From positions 1 to 36,715 of IMG/VR virus record IMGVR_UViG_3300010412_000041: a stretch of DNA of 36,715 nt; one strand, 5' to 3'. Below, piece by piece: positions 8,077 to 16,704 of this stretch. Each line of letters begins with the position of its first letter. Position 1 is the stretch's first letter. The notes below the pieces were generated by a model. It was given only the letters and a program-made list of their open reading frames with translations. It did no database searches and was not told the DNA's origin. The DNA comes from a virus. A program made the translations under genes and the position numbers.

Positions 8077-8855
8077 TGGCAATCGGAACAAGATCAGCTT
8101 TCTATTTGACCAATGAAATTCTTGAATCAAATGCATTCATCAACTTTGATGAAGGTGGTGGTGAGCTTTCAGCACAGATCAGTGTTGGATTGTATTCAAT
8201 GGAAGAACTCGCAGCGGCTGTTTCAGTTGCAATGAATGCAGCTGGTGGTTTGACATATTCAGTTGGGTTCAACAGACTTGACAGAACATTCACCATTCTT
8301 GCTGATGGAGTGTTTGACCTTTTGACAAATAGTGGAACACAGCTTGGCGCAAGTCCTTGGTCTGTTCTTGGATTCTCAACTGATGTTGATCGGACTGGTC
8401 TGACAACATACACTGGAAATCTTTTGGCTGGTCAACAATATATCACTCAATTTCCACTTCAAGATTTTGTTGGTCCAGATTTCAACATTGAAAAGATTGA
8501 TCCAACAATCAATGAATCAGCATCTGGAGAAATCGAGACAATTTCCTTTGGTGACAGAAGGTTCATAGAGGGATCACTTGAATATATCACAAATGAATTG
8601 ATGGATGGAAAAGTGATTTTGAACAATCCAAATGGTGTTGCAGATGCTTTGAACTTCTTGAAGAACATCATCAGAAAAGGTGGATTTGAAATCATGCTTG
8701 ATGAGAGTGACAGATTGAATTTCTTTAAAGTGAAGCTTGATTCAACTCCATCATCAAGAAATGGAACTGGATTCAAATTGCTTGAATTGACAAGTCAGAA
8801 CTTGCCTGGATTCTATCGAATAGGTCCATTGAAACTGAGAATCATTGAAGACTAA
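8076..8855 (+). CDS. Tail-tip / distal tail-like protein (259 aa)
   Basis: ATGs at 8073 and 8076 are both in frame; the second is better spaced from AGGGG. The product starts AIGTRSAFYLTNEILESNAFINFDEGGGE and has a second half with FGDRRFIEGSLEYITNELMDGKVIL and the ending YRIGPLKLRIIED. No catalytic residues are visible. A gene directly behind the tape measure normally encodes the distal tail or a baseplate protein, and this is the basis of the call. It overlaps the tape measure stop and is followed after 11 bases by the next gene. Confidence 0.6.
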   Translation: MAIGTRSAFYLTNEILESNAFINFDEGGGELSAQISVGLYSMEELAAAVSVAMNAAGGLTYSVGFNRLDRTFTILADGVFDLLTNSGTQLGASPWSVLGFSTDVDRTGLTTYTGNLLAGQQYITQFPLQDFVGPDFNIEKIDPTINESASGEIETISFGDRRFIEGSLEYITNELMDGKVILNNPNGVADALNFLKNIIRKGGFEIMLDESDRLNFFKVKLDSTPSSRNGTGFKLLELTSQNLPGFYRIGPLKLRIIED

Positions 8856-8866
8856 GGGGAAGAAGA

Positions 8867-9553
8867 ATGAGTGTTGCACCTTTTCAAAATATCAGCGCCG
8901 CAGTTGTAAACGCCGCATTCATTTCAAGGCTCACTGACAGTTCAACAGTTGCAAAGATTGACCTTCAGAATGCTGACTTGGTTTCTGGTGGAAGTGTGTT
9001 CAACATTCAAAGAGCCTTCAATGGGCTTTCTTCATATGCTGGATCAAATCCAAATGGTGACTTTGATCAGATTCCAGCATGGTCTTCAAATGCGATTGGT
9101 TCACCAACTGACAATTTGTTTCAGAGAATTGAAGCTTTGCAATCATTCTCTGAGGGAATCAATCCTTCTAGTTGGAATGTTGTTGAGATTGATTTCTCAC
9201 AATTTGCTGTTGCATCATTGAACACAACAATCACAGCACTTGTCATTGGTGAGAAGACAATATTGAATGGAATTGTGTTCAAGGTCCAGCAAGAATTCTT
9301 TGGTGGATCTATTTCAGCAATCACAGCGAGTGTTGGAATTGCTGGAGAATCTGATAGATATGTTGAAACATTTGATTTGTTCGCAGTTCCAACTGGAACA
9401 GATTTTGAAATTGTTCTTTCATCTGATTTATTTTCTTTTGATTCTCCACAGAATATTGAGATTTTGGTTGAAGCAACTGGTGACAATCTTGACCAACTGA
9501 CACAAGGTATGATTGAATTCTACTATTTGACTTCACAACTTCCAACACCATAG
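8867..9553 (+). CDS. Hypothetical tail-tip protein (228 aa)
   Basis: The ATG follows CTAAGGGGAAGAAG. The N-terminus (SVAPFQNISAAVVNAAFISRLTDSSTVAKIDLQNAD) reads like a short coat or fibre-base segment, and residues ~105-228 alternate as beta strands. No family recognised. It lies between a presumed distal tail gene and a fibre-like gene, so a minor tail or fibre-attachment role is plausible (inference). Confidence 0.65.
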   Translation: MSVAPFQNISAAVVNAAFISRLTDSSTVAKIDLQNADLVSGGSVFNIQRAFNGLSSYAGSNPNGDFDQIPAWSSNAIGSPTDNLFQRIEALQSFSEGINPSSWNVVEIDFSQFAVASLNTTITALVIGEKTILNGIVFKVQQEFFGGSISAITASVGIAGESDRYVETFDLFAVPTGTDFEIVLSSDLFSFDSPQNIEILVEATGDNLDQLTQGMIEFYYLTSQLPTP

Positions 9554-9561
9554 AGGGAAAA

Positions 9562-11583
9562 ATGAAAAACAAAGCATATCTTCTTTCACTATTGATGATC
9601 ATCACCTTCTGGTCTGTTGCATACGCAGCACAGACAGGTGTCTTTGATAGGTTGAAAGTTGGGAACACATTGATTGACACAAATGGTGTTGAGTCAAAGA
9701 CAAATCTGATTTTGAATGCACCCTCTGGTGACATTGATGTCACAGCCGTGAATGTTGATTCAGATGTCACAACATCTTTCAACATCAATGTTGGTGGTGC
9801 TGAAGCAATTGATGTGATGGAGTCAACAACTCCAACTGGTGGCTTTGGGAATGTTGGTCTTGGTGGACCAGCTTCAACAGCTGACACTCAACCATTGACA
9901 ATCATCAGAAGCATCAATGACCTTTCGGCTGTGCTTTCAAGCAACACTGGAACTGGAACATCTGTTCTGTCTGGATATTCAGCACAAGTTGCAAATGGTC
10001 CTGGTGGAGTTGGATTGACAAATGTTCTTCAGGCTCCAACAAACTATTCACTGATCCCAGACTGGCAAGGCTTTGGAATATTCAGAAACTTCAGGGGATC
10101 TGGATTGAAGATGATTGCAAGGGATGTTGATGCATCTGGAAATGACTCCATTGATTTTCTTGTTGGTGGTCAAGATGATTCTTTCATGATTTCATCTGTT
10201 GATGGATCTGGAATGTCAATCTTTGATGGTTTGGATCTTTCTTTCTTTGATGCTGATTCTTCAAACTTTGTTTCTTTGAAATCACCAGCTGTTGTTGGTG
10301 TTGATGTTGTTCTGACCTTGCCAGACACAGATGGAAATGCTGGTGAATTTCTTCAAACAGATGGAACTGGTGTTTTGACATGGGCCGCAGCTGGTGGCGG
10401 TGGTGCAAACACAAATCTTTCAAACCTTGCAAGCCCAACCGCTGTGAATCAAGACTTGTTGCCTGGAATTGATGACAACTTTTGGCTTGGATCAGGTTCA
10501 TTTCATTGGACTGGTCTCTATACTCCATTCATATTGAATGCATTGGGATCATTTCTAGACATTCAATCAAATGGTGGAATCTTCATTGATCCAGATGCAA
10601 ACAATTCTGGTGCGGAGCCACTCATTGTTGAGGGTGACATCCAGCTTAATTCAGTTGGTGCTGTCAATTCAGAATTAAGGTTGAGAGAGGATTCTGCCAA
10701 TGGAACTCAATATGTGGGATTTGAAGGGCCTGATGCAATTACAACAAATGTAATTTGGAAATTGCCAAATGCAGATGGTGCTGGTGGCTCCATGCTTCAG
10801 TCAGATGGTTCTAGCAATTTGTTTTTCTCAACAATTGCCTTGATGAAAAATTCTGCAACTGCATTCAACTTTTGGGGTGCAAACATTCCAGGCATTGAAC
10901 TTGATGGAACAACAGCCGATGCTTTGAGCGCCTTTGGTGCTGGACTTTTTCTAAAGGCAAATGGATCTCAAGCTGATCTTATTGTCACAACACAAGAGCA
11001 AACATCTGGAACTGCACCATCATCATCACTTCAGATTTTCACTGGACAGAATAGCGGAACAGCTACGGGCAAGACTGGTGATGTTTATGTTTACACTGGA
11101 GACCAGACCAATAGTGGGGACACTGGATTTATAACAATTGAAACAGGTACACCAACAAGCGGAAGCTCTGGTGAAATTCTAATTAGAACCAGAAATGCCA
11201 CAGTGAACAGTGGTGATATTCGCCTTGTTGTTGGAGATGGAACTTCACAATCTGGAACAATTCAAAATGATGGAAGAGTTGTTGATATTCCAGCAAACAC
11301 AGTGAATCTGACAGCTGATGATCAGGTTGTGACAATAACTAGATCAGTTCATGCGATAAACAGTGACAACGCAACAGCCGCAAACAGAACATTCACAATT
11401 TCAAATGGACAGGTGAATGGTCAAAGATTGACTTTACTTTTCACAGATCCAACAGATGCAGCTGAATTGATAGACACTGGCAACGCTGCATTAAGTGCTG
11501 ATTGGGTTCCAAATTTGAATGACAGTTTATCTTTGGTCTGGTTTGGAAGTGTTTGGATTGAAACATCAAGATCAAGTAATTGA
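9562..11583 (+). CDS. Fibre-like protein with N-terminal Sec signal peptide (673 aa)
   Basis: The ATG follows AGAGGGAAAA. Residues 1-23 are a convincing signal peptide: MKNK, a hydrophobic run (AYLLSLLMIITFWSV), then AYA-A as a cleavage box. The mature part starts QTGVFDRLKVGNTLIDTNGVE and is a long all-beta, Asn/Gly/Thr-rich protein with repeated patterns such as LPDTDGNAGEFLQTDGTGVLTW (about residue 254) and LPNADGAGGSMLQSDGSSNLFF (about residue 400). It ends SLVWFGSVWIETSRSSN. The repeated 'LPxxDGxxGxxLQsDGsG' phrase is typical of phage and cell-surface fibre domains. A secreted fibre is unusual for a virion part; it could be a surface adhesin instead. Confidence 0.75.
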   Translation: MKNKAYLLSLLMIITFWSVAYAAQTGVFDRLKVGNTLIDTNGVESKTNLILNAPSGDIDVTAVNVDSDVTTSFNINVGGAEAIDVMESTTPTGGFGNVGLGGPASTADTQPLTIIRSINDLSAVLSSNTGTGTSVLSGYSAQVANGPGGVGLTNVLQAPTNYSLIPDWQGFGIFRNFRGSGLKMIARDVDASGNDSIDFLVGGQDDSFMISSVDGSGMSIFDGLDLSFFDADSSNFVSLKSPAVVGVDVVLTLPDTDGNAGEFLQTDGTGVLTWAAAGGGGANTNLSNLASPTAVNQDLLPGIDDNFWLGSGSFHWTGLYTPFILNALGSFLDIQSNGGIFIDPDANNSGAEPLIVEGDIQLNSVGAVNSELRLREDSANGTQYVGFEGPDAITTNVIWKLPNADGAGGSMLQSDGSSNLFFSTIALMKNSATAFNFWGANIPGIELDGTTADALSAFGAGLFLKANGSQADLIVTTQEQTSGTAPSSSLQIFTGQNSGTATGKTGDVYVYTGDQTNSGDTGFITIETGTPTSGSSGEILIRTRNATVNSGDIRLVVGDGTSQSGTIQNDGRVVDIPANTVNLTADDQVVTITRSVHAINSDNATAANRTFTISNGQVNGQRLTLLFTDPTDAAELIDTGNAALSADWVPNLNDSLSLVWFGSVWIETSRSSN

Positions 11584-11613
11584 TTTTAATAATTAAAGCG
11601 AAGGGAAGACATC

Positions 11614-11895
11614 ATGGATGAAGTCAGTTCTGAAGTTCCAAAGGCATCAAAAGCAAAGGAATTTGCAAAGAAATATGCTGGAACAGGTGTCATTGGATCA
11701 ATGTTGATGTTCATGATGACATATGTTGATGGAAAGATTGAAGCCGTTGAAAGAAACATGAATGAAAAACAGGTCATGGTGACATCATATGTTGACATCA
11801 GGCATGATGAAGTGAAAGAAGACTTGAAGGAAATCAAAATGATTCTTGAAAAAATAGATGCAAGAATCTATCAAATGAAAGGGGAAAAACAATGA
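11614..11895 (+). CDS. Holin-like or membrane-associated coiled-coil protein (93 aa)
   Basis: The ATG follows GCGAAGGGAAGACATC. After a charged start (DEVSSEVPKASKAKEFAKKYAG) there is a 15-17-residue hydrophobic stretch (TGVIGSMLMFMMTYV), then a charged helix with heptad-like spacing (DVRHDEVKEDLKEIKMILEKIDARIYQM type). One membrane span plus a coiled coil at the head of genes leading to an amidase suggests a holin or other lysis accessory, but the hydrophobic run is short. It overlaps the next gene by four bases (ATGA). Confidence 0.5.
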   Translation: MDEVSSEVPKASKAKEFAKKYAGTGVIGSMLMFMMTYVDGKIEAVERNMNEKQVMVTSYVDIRHDEVKEDLKEIKMILEKIDARIYQMKGEKQ

Positions 11896-12179
11896 GTGAA
11901 GAAGCAACAGTTCAGGTTCAGCTTTTGGACAAGCCAAGAAAAGTTGGAAAAGAAATTTCAGAAATTGCTGAAGGCTTGAAGGAAATAATCCTTGATGTTC
12001 GGGCTGGAAAGAAGATGGAAGTGGTTTCTGAAAATCTGATGAATGTGATGACCATGATTCAGGGATGGGAAATGTTGGATGATGAAGCAAAGCATGCATC
12101 AAATATCAAATCTTTTGCTTATTTGGCAGAATGCCTTGGTGAGGCTTTCACTCAAGATGTTGTCAAAGTCACTGAATAG
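11892..12179 (+). CDS. Hypothetical protein in lysis region (95 aa)
   Basis: The ATG overlaps the upstream stop and is preceded by GAAAGGGGAAAAACA. The product is a soluble, mainly helical acidic protein (VGKEISEIAEGLKEIILDVRAGKKMEVVSENLMNVM). No family recognised and no membrane segment. Its end overlaps the start of the lipoprotein gene by 23 bases. Because it is embedded between a membrane protein and a lipoprotein it may be a regulator of lysis timing, but nothing in the sequence shows this. Confidence 0.7.
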   Translation: MSEEATVQVQLLDKPRKVGKEISEIAEGLKEIILDVRAGKKMEVVSENLMNVMTMIQGWEMLDDEAKHASNIKSFAYLAECLGEAFTQDVVKVTE

Positions 12180-12963
12180 TTTTTTTCAATCAATGGTGGT
12201 TGTTGTTGTTGCTTCAACCACCATTGGTTGTTCAATGCTTTTCAAGCAATATCCAGACATATCAGCTGAAAAATATTACATGCATGATATGAGAATGGAG
12301 ATCAATGGAAAGGTGTTCAATGGTGTTGCAGTTCCACCAAAGTCTGAATCATATGAAATCAAGATCTTTCCAGCTGATGAAAGGATTGACAGACTGACTT
12401 TCACAAGCTGTGGAAGATATGATCAGTTTGACAAAGCTGTCACAGTCAAAGGTCATTTGTTTTGGAAGAAGAAGGATGAGTTCTTTAAATATTCATATAA
12501 GCCTTCACCAAAGGTTGAACTCAACAGAACTTGCAATATGAAGATTGGTGCTTTTGAATCCAAGAAGAAGAGAATGTCCTATGGACTGATTGTCTTCTCT
12601 GATGTGAGGGAAAATGTCAGGCTTTCTTCTGAAGTTGTGTGCAATGGTGAAGAAGAGATCTTTGCGTTTGGGAAATCAGCTTGTCAATCAGCACCTGGAT
12701 TGATGCAAAGGATTGAATTCAAAACACCTGTCTTCACTCCAAAGACAAACCAGAAGCCTGAATGTTTGGCTTTGATGACTGAAGATCTGAAGCCATATGA
12801 TCACAATTCAGCACAGAAGGTGTTTTTCTATAAGATGCCAGTTGGAGATTGTACCTGGATTTTCACAGCACAAGAGAAGTCTTTGAATGGAAACAGGATG
12901 CGCCATGATCACACATCTTTTGGCTTTGAAGATGTGCCGCCACCAGAGGAAGTGACAAAATGA
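12157..12963 (+). CDS. Lipoprotein in lysis cassette (268 aa)
   Basis: I choose ATG 12157 because it gives a full lipoprotein signal: MLSKSLNSFFQS, a hydrophobic run VVVVVAS and the lipobox TIGC with Cys25 as the lipidated residue. Threonine at -3 is tolerated but not ideal. An in-frame ATG at 12079 would overlap the upstream gene by 101 bases. The mature protein is beta-rich with several cysteines (FTSCGRYDQF, NRTCNMKIG, SEVVCNGEE, KSACQS, KPECLA, VGDCTW), suggesting disulfides in the periplasm. The length is far above Rz1-type spanins. The stop overlaps the next gene (ATGA). It may be an outer-membrane lysis or exclusion factor (inference). Confidence 0.7.
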   Translation: MLSKSLNSFFQSMVVVVVASTTIGCSMLFKQYPDISAEKYYMHDMRMEINGKVFNGVAVPPKSESYEIKIFPADERIDRLTFTSCGRYDQFDKAVTVKGHLFWKKKDEFFKYSYKPSPKVELNRTCNMKIGAFESKKKRMSYGLIVFSDVRENVRLSSEVVCNGEEEIFAFGKSACQSAPGLMQRIEFKTPVFTPKTNQKPECLALMTEDLKPYDHNSAQKVFFYKMPVGDCTWIFTAQEKSLNGNRMRHDHTSFGFEDVPPPEEVTK

Positions 12964-13199
12964 TTGCTTTCATTCTTCAATTGCTTGTTCCACCTTTGCT
13001 TGGTCTGTCACTTAGATGGGTTGAATCTTATTTCAACAGAAAAGGTGCTGAATTTGAAGACTGGAAATTTCTTGTCAAATTCACAGAAACAATGAGAAAA
13101 AGGCATCTTCTCCATGCATCATATCAGCTTGATGTTGAAAGACAGGCACAAGATGGTGACAATTGGTGGAGTGAACAAGAGTCAAAGGAACAGAAATGA
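12960..13199 (+). CDS. Small inner-membrane protein in lysis cassette (79 aa)
   Basis: The ATG overlaps the stop of the lipoprotein gene. An N-terminal hydrophobic span (IAFILQLLVPPLLGLSL) is followed by a charged helix (RWVESYFNRKGAEFEDWKFLVKFTETMRKRHLLHASYQLDVERQ). That is the outline of an i-spanin, which would pair with the lipoprotein encoded just upstream, or of a small holin. It overlaps the amidase gene by four bases. The family itself is not recognised. Confidence 0.6.
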   Translation: MIAFILQLLVPPLLGLSLRWVESYFNRKGAEFEDWKFLVKFTETMRKRHLLHASYQLDVERQAQDGDNWWSEQESKEQK

Positions 13200-13606
13200 A
13201 CAGGCCAAAGAAAGTGATCTTCCATTGCTACTATACCCCAGACACAGTTCAATCAAAATTTTCAGTTGAAGATGTCAGAAAGTGGCACCTTGAAAGAGGC
13301 TTCAATGACGTTGGATATCATTGGCTAATAAATAGGGAAGGGTTGATTGAAAAAGGAAGAGAAGAAAATCAAATTGGAGCCCATACCAAAGGCCAGAATA
13401 CAGATTCAATTGGTATTGCATATGAGGGAACAAACTTTCCTTCAGCTGAACAGTGGTTGTCTGTGATATATTTATATAGGAAAATCCATTCAACACATGG
13501 ACTTGTTTGGTCTGATTGGTTTGGACATTGTGAATTTGCAAACAAAGACTGTCCTGGATTTGATCCAGATGTTTTGAGAAGCATATTGAGAACTGTTCAG
13601 CTGTAG
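13196..13606 (+). CDS. Endolysin: N-acetylmuramoyl-L-alanine amidase, T7-lysozyme-like (136 aa)
   Basis: A zinc amidase of the Amidase_2/PGRP fold that cleaves the bond between N-acetylmuramic acid and L-alanine of peptidoglycan. Visible landmarks align with T7 lysozyme: IFHCYYT (His10, first zinc ligand), VRKWHLERGFNDVGYHWLINREG (Tyr41), IGAHTKGQNTDSIGI, GHCEFANKDCPGFD (His111 and Cys119, remaining ligands; Lys117 in the position of T7 Lys128). It lacks a signal peptide, so it depends on a holin for release. The family is usually ~150 residues, so this is full length and without a binding domain. ATG overlaps the previous stop. Confidence 0.92.
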   Translation: MNRPKKVIFHCYYTPDTVQSKFSVEDVRKWHLERGFNDVGYHWLINREGLIEKGREENQIGAHTKGQNTDSIGIAYEGTNFPSAEQWLSVIYLYRKIHSTHGLVWSDWFGHCEFANKDCPGFDPDVLRSILRTVQL

Positions 13607-13613
13607 GGGAATC

Positions 13614-15851
13614 ATGGCTTTTGAACTGACACAATCTGCAAAACTGGCTTTTGAGAAAGAACAAATTCTTCCACAGCTTGTCATGGAGATTGAAGGTGTT
13701 GACAGAGTGTATGGCGCTGAAACTGTCAAGACCAAGATCAAGTTCGATGAAGGCTATCAATTTGACCAAGGGTATTTATTTGACCAACTGATTCCAGTGA
13801 ACAACCAAAGAGACATCATTTCCTTTGAAAAGGGAACATCAACAGACATAACTCAGACTTTGAATTCAGACAAGGGCGAGGGCTCAAGTGTTTCATCAAT
13901 GAAAGTCAGGCTTGTTGATTTGAATGGTGAAGCAACAAAGCTGATCACCCCTGGTGAACTTGCTCCAGACATTCTTGGAAGAAAGGTTGTCATTTGGTAT
14001 GGATCACAGGAAACATCTTGGAAGCAGGATTTCTTTATTGTGTTCAGGGGCTTCATTGATGATGTGATCAGTGGACCTGGATTTGTTGACTTGGTGATCT
14101 CACATCCAAACCAAAGAAAGAGACAAGAGATTTTCACAAAGGCAACATCAGAATTGAATGGTGCAATCAATGCATCAACAACAACAATTGTTCTGAATGA
14201 TGCTTCTTCTTTCCTTGCTCCGATTGCTGATGGTGCTGGAAACTTTGATGATGGAATTGAATATTTTGTCAGAATTGATGATGAAATAATTCAATACACT
14301 GGAATCAGTGGAAACACTTTGACTGGTGTCACAAGGGGCTCACTCTCAACAGTTGCAGCTTCTCATGACAATGATGATGATGTTGAATCATTCTTCAGAA
14401 TCAAGGGGAATGCAATTGATCTTTCATTGAAGTTGATGCTTTCTGGATGGAATGGACCATATAAAGAAGACATATCAATCACAAGCTTCAACAAGATTGA
14501 TGGATCAACAAACATTCCAAATGCAATATATTTTGACAGATTCAATGCGAATATTGAATTTGGAATAGTTGTTGGTGACTATGTGACAATCACTGGATCT
14601 TCAAATCCTGGATCAAATGATGTTGTGTCAAAGAAAGTTCTTCAGGTTGTTGAAACTGAATTTGGATCTTATATTGTTGTTGATGATGTCACTTTTGTTG
14701 ATGAAATAGATTCTTCAGCTGTTCTCGCTGTCAGAAGTCAATATGATGTCTTTGCTGATGGATTGAAACTTGGTGGTGAAGAAGTTGACATCATTGAACA
14801 CTTGAGATTGAAAGATCTATATTTCCTTTCATTTGAATATGATTTCTATTTGAGGGATGAAATAAATGGAAAGGAATTTCTTGACCAGAAAGTATATCTT
14901 CCGATGGGCGCTTTCTCTCTTCCAAGACAGGCAAGGGCTTCTCTTGGTGTTCACGCTCCACCACTTCCAACAGACATCATCAAGACATTGAACATTTCAA
15001 CCGTGACAAATCCATCAAAGCTTCAGATCAGAAGAACAACAGCAAGAAACTTCTACAACTTCATATTGTTCAAATATGAAGACAGACCACTCCTTGATGA
15101 AGACAGATTCTTCAAAGGCTTGTTGTATGTGAATGCAGAATCATTTGACAGAACTGGTGTGAAAAAACAACTGACAGTTCAGGCCAGTGGATTGAGACAG
15201 GTTCTTGGTGCTGATATTCAGTCAAACCAAGCTGCATCTAGGTTGTTGAAAAAATACAAGTTTGGTGCTGAAACAATCAAAGGTGTTCAAATCAACTTTG
15301 GAAGAATTGGTGTTGGTCTTGAAATTGGTGATCTTGTTGTCCTTGACCTGAAGTCGCTTCAGATTTCTGATATCAAAGATGGATCAAGGAATGGCGCCGC
15401 AAGGTTGTTTCAGGTGGACAACATGAAATTCTCTTTCACTGGATCTGTGACAGTTGATTTGATTGACACTGATTTTGATCTTGATGCAAGAAGGGCTTTG
15501 ATTGGACCAACTTCACTTGTTCAGTCTGGAATTGATCAGCAAAACTTTGTGATCAAACCAACACTATCACAAGTCTTGTATGGTCAAAATGAGTGGAAGA
15601 AGTGGAGAGATTTCATTGGAACTGGAGTGAGAGTCAGGTCAAAAGACTTTACAACTGAAGGAAGTTCAACAATCAGATCTGTGAATGGAAACACAATCAC
15701 CCTTGAAACACCGCTTGGATTTGTTCCCGTTGCTGATATGATATTTGAATTTGATGAATATTCAAACCAAGTTGAAGATGTGAAAGTCAGATATGGATTC
15801 ATTTCAGATGGTCCATTTGCTGATGGAAAACCAGAATATGTGATCTATTAA
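13614..15851 (+). CDS. Tail hub / baseplate protein (745 aa)
   Basis: The ATG follows GTAGGGGAATC. This large beta-rich protein contains repeated FDEGYQFDQGYLFDQ near residue 45, a section FFIVFRGFIDDVISGPGFVDLVISHPNQRKRQEIF (~140-175) and 'EYFVRIDDEIIQYTGISGNTLTGVTRGSLST' (~215-250), phrases common in siphovirus tail hub or central baseplate proteins. No peptidase or lysozyme motif is seen. It is separated from the other tail-tip genes by the lysis cassette, an unusual order. The hub call is based on size, location and these phrases, not on a full match. Confidence 0.68.
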   Translation: MAFELTQSAKLAFEKEQILPQLVMEIEGVDRVYGAETVKTKIKFDEGYQFDQGYLFDQLIPVNNQRDIISFEKGTSTDITQTLNSDKGEGSSVSSMKVRLVDLNGEATKLITPGELAPDILGRKVVIWYGSQETSWKQDFFIVFRGFIDDVISGPGFVDLVISHPNQRKRQEIFTKATSELNGAINASTTTIVLNDASSFLAPIADGAGNFDDGIEYFVRIDDEIIQYTGISGNTLTGVTRGSLSTVAASHDNDDDVESFFRIKGNAIDLSLKLMLSGWNGPYKEDISITSFNKIDGSTNIPNAIYFDRFNANIEFGIVVGDYVTITGSSNPGSNDVVSKKVLQVVETEFGSYIVVDDVTFVDEIDSSAVLAVRSQYDVFADGLKLGGEEVDIIEHLRLKDLYFLSFEYDFYLRDEINGKEFLDQKVYLPMGAFSLPRQARASLGVHAPPLPTDIIKTLNISTVTNPSKLQIRRTTARNFYNFILFKYEDRPLLDEDRFFKGLLYVNAESFDRTGVKKQLTVQASGLRQVLGADIQSNQAASRLLKKYKFGAETIKGVQINFGRIGVGLEIGDLVVLDLKSLQISDIKDGSRNGAARLFQVDNMKFSFTGSVTVDLIDTDFDLDARRALIGPTSLVQSGIDQQNFVIKPTLSQVLYGQNEWKKWRDFIGTGVRVRSKDFTTEGSSTIRSVNGNTITLETPLGFVPVADMIFEFDEYSNQVEDVKVRYGFISDGPFADGKPEYVIY

Positions 15852-15861
15852 GGGGTGAAAA

Positions 15862-16704
15862 ATGGCTGAAATTCCAGGTGACATCAATCCAATGTTGATT
15901 GAAGAAACAGATGTTGAAAGTCCACAGAATGAAGCACTATTTCAGAAGATTGGTGCAAACATCAATGCGCTGATTTCGGGAAAAGAAATCCAAAGCTACA
16001 ATTCTCCAGGATCATTCACGTTCAATGTTCCAGAAAACGTCACAAAGGTTCTTGTCTATGGTGCTGGTGGTGCTGGTGGCGGTGGCGGTGGCGGTGGCGG
16101 TGGAACAGCTTTTGGTGGTGGGTATGCTGGTGGTGGCGGTGGTGGTTCCGCTGGTTCAGAATTCTTGAAAATTGTTGACGTGACACCAGCTTCGTCTGTT
16201 GCTGTCACAGTTGGAAGCGGTGGAAGTGGTGGAAGTGGTGGCGCTGGTGGAAATAGTGCTGGAACAAATGGTGGAAATGGTGGAAATGGTGGAAACACTC
16301 TCTTTGGCTCTTTGATTTTCTATGGCGGTGATGGTGGATCAAGGGGAACTCCAGCTGGTGGTGGATCAAAGGGAAATGCTGGAAGAGTTGGTGTTGCCAA
16401 TGGTGGGAATGGTGGATCTCAGGGGATCAATGGTGGTGCTGGTCAAAGTTCATTTTCAAAGAATGGCGGTGCTGGTGGAACAACAGTTGGTGCATTTGCT
16501 GGTGGTGCTGGTGGCGGCGGTGGCGCTTCATTGAGTGGAAATGGTGGTGGTGGTGGAAATGCTGGAACTGGTGCTGGATCAGATGGAACAGCTGGTGGAC
16601 TAGGTGCTGGTGGCGGCGGTGGCGGTGGTGGTGGGCTTCTTGCGGCTGGTGGTGATGGTCGGTCTGGTGGCGCTGGATTTCTGGTTGTTGTTGCTCTTGG
16701 ATGA
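15862..16704 (+). CDS. Glycine-rich tail adhesin (280 aa)
   Basis: Starts at ATG after TTAAGGGGTGAAAA. Residues ~1-60 form a conventional N-terminal region ending SYNSPGSFTFNVPENVTKVLVYGAG, the entry phrase of phage 'glycine-rich domain' proteins. From ~residue 66 to the end the protein is dominated by Gly with GGN, GGA and GGS units. The DNA shows matching GGTGG(N) repeats. Such sequences can pack as polyglycine-II helices, as in the Gp38 adhesin of Salmonella phage S16, where loops between runs bind the receptor. A receptor-binding tip role is therefore likely. The final FLVVVALG strand may close the fold. Confidence 0.8.
   Translation: MAEIPGDINPMLIEETDVESPQNEALFQKIGANINALISGKEIQSYNSPGSFTFNVPENVTKVLVYGAGGAGGGGGGGGGGTAFGGGYAGGGGGGSAGSEFLKIVDVTPASSVAVTVGSGGSGGSGGAGGNSAGTNGGNGGNGGNTLFGSLIFYGGDGGSRGTPAGGGSKGNAGRVGVANGGNGGSQGINGGAGQSSFSKNGGAGGTTVGAFAGGAGGGGGASLSGNGGGGGNAGTGAGSDGTAGGLGAGGGGGGGGGLLAAGGDGRSGGAGFLVVVALG

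Noticed and set aside
12079-12156. Longer start for the lysis-region lipoprotein
   Set aside because: It would overlap the upstream gene by 101 bases and bury the lipoprotein signal at residue ~50; ATG 12157 gives a normal signal.
13302-13769. Leftward 155-codon frame opposite amidase and hub start
   Set aside because: Runs antisense across two well-supported genes and has no protein-like features.
16056-16298. Leftward proline-rich frame opposite the adhesin
   Set aside because: Poly-proline is simply the antisense of GGN glycine codons.
16066-16690. Short tandem repeats that might suggest a CRISPR-like or satellite array
   Set aside because: The repeats are glycine codons in a continuous reading frame; no constant-length repeat with unique spacers.
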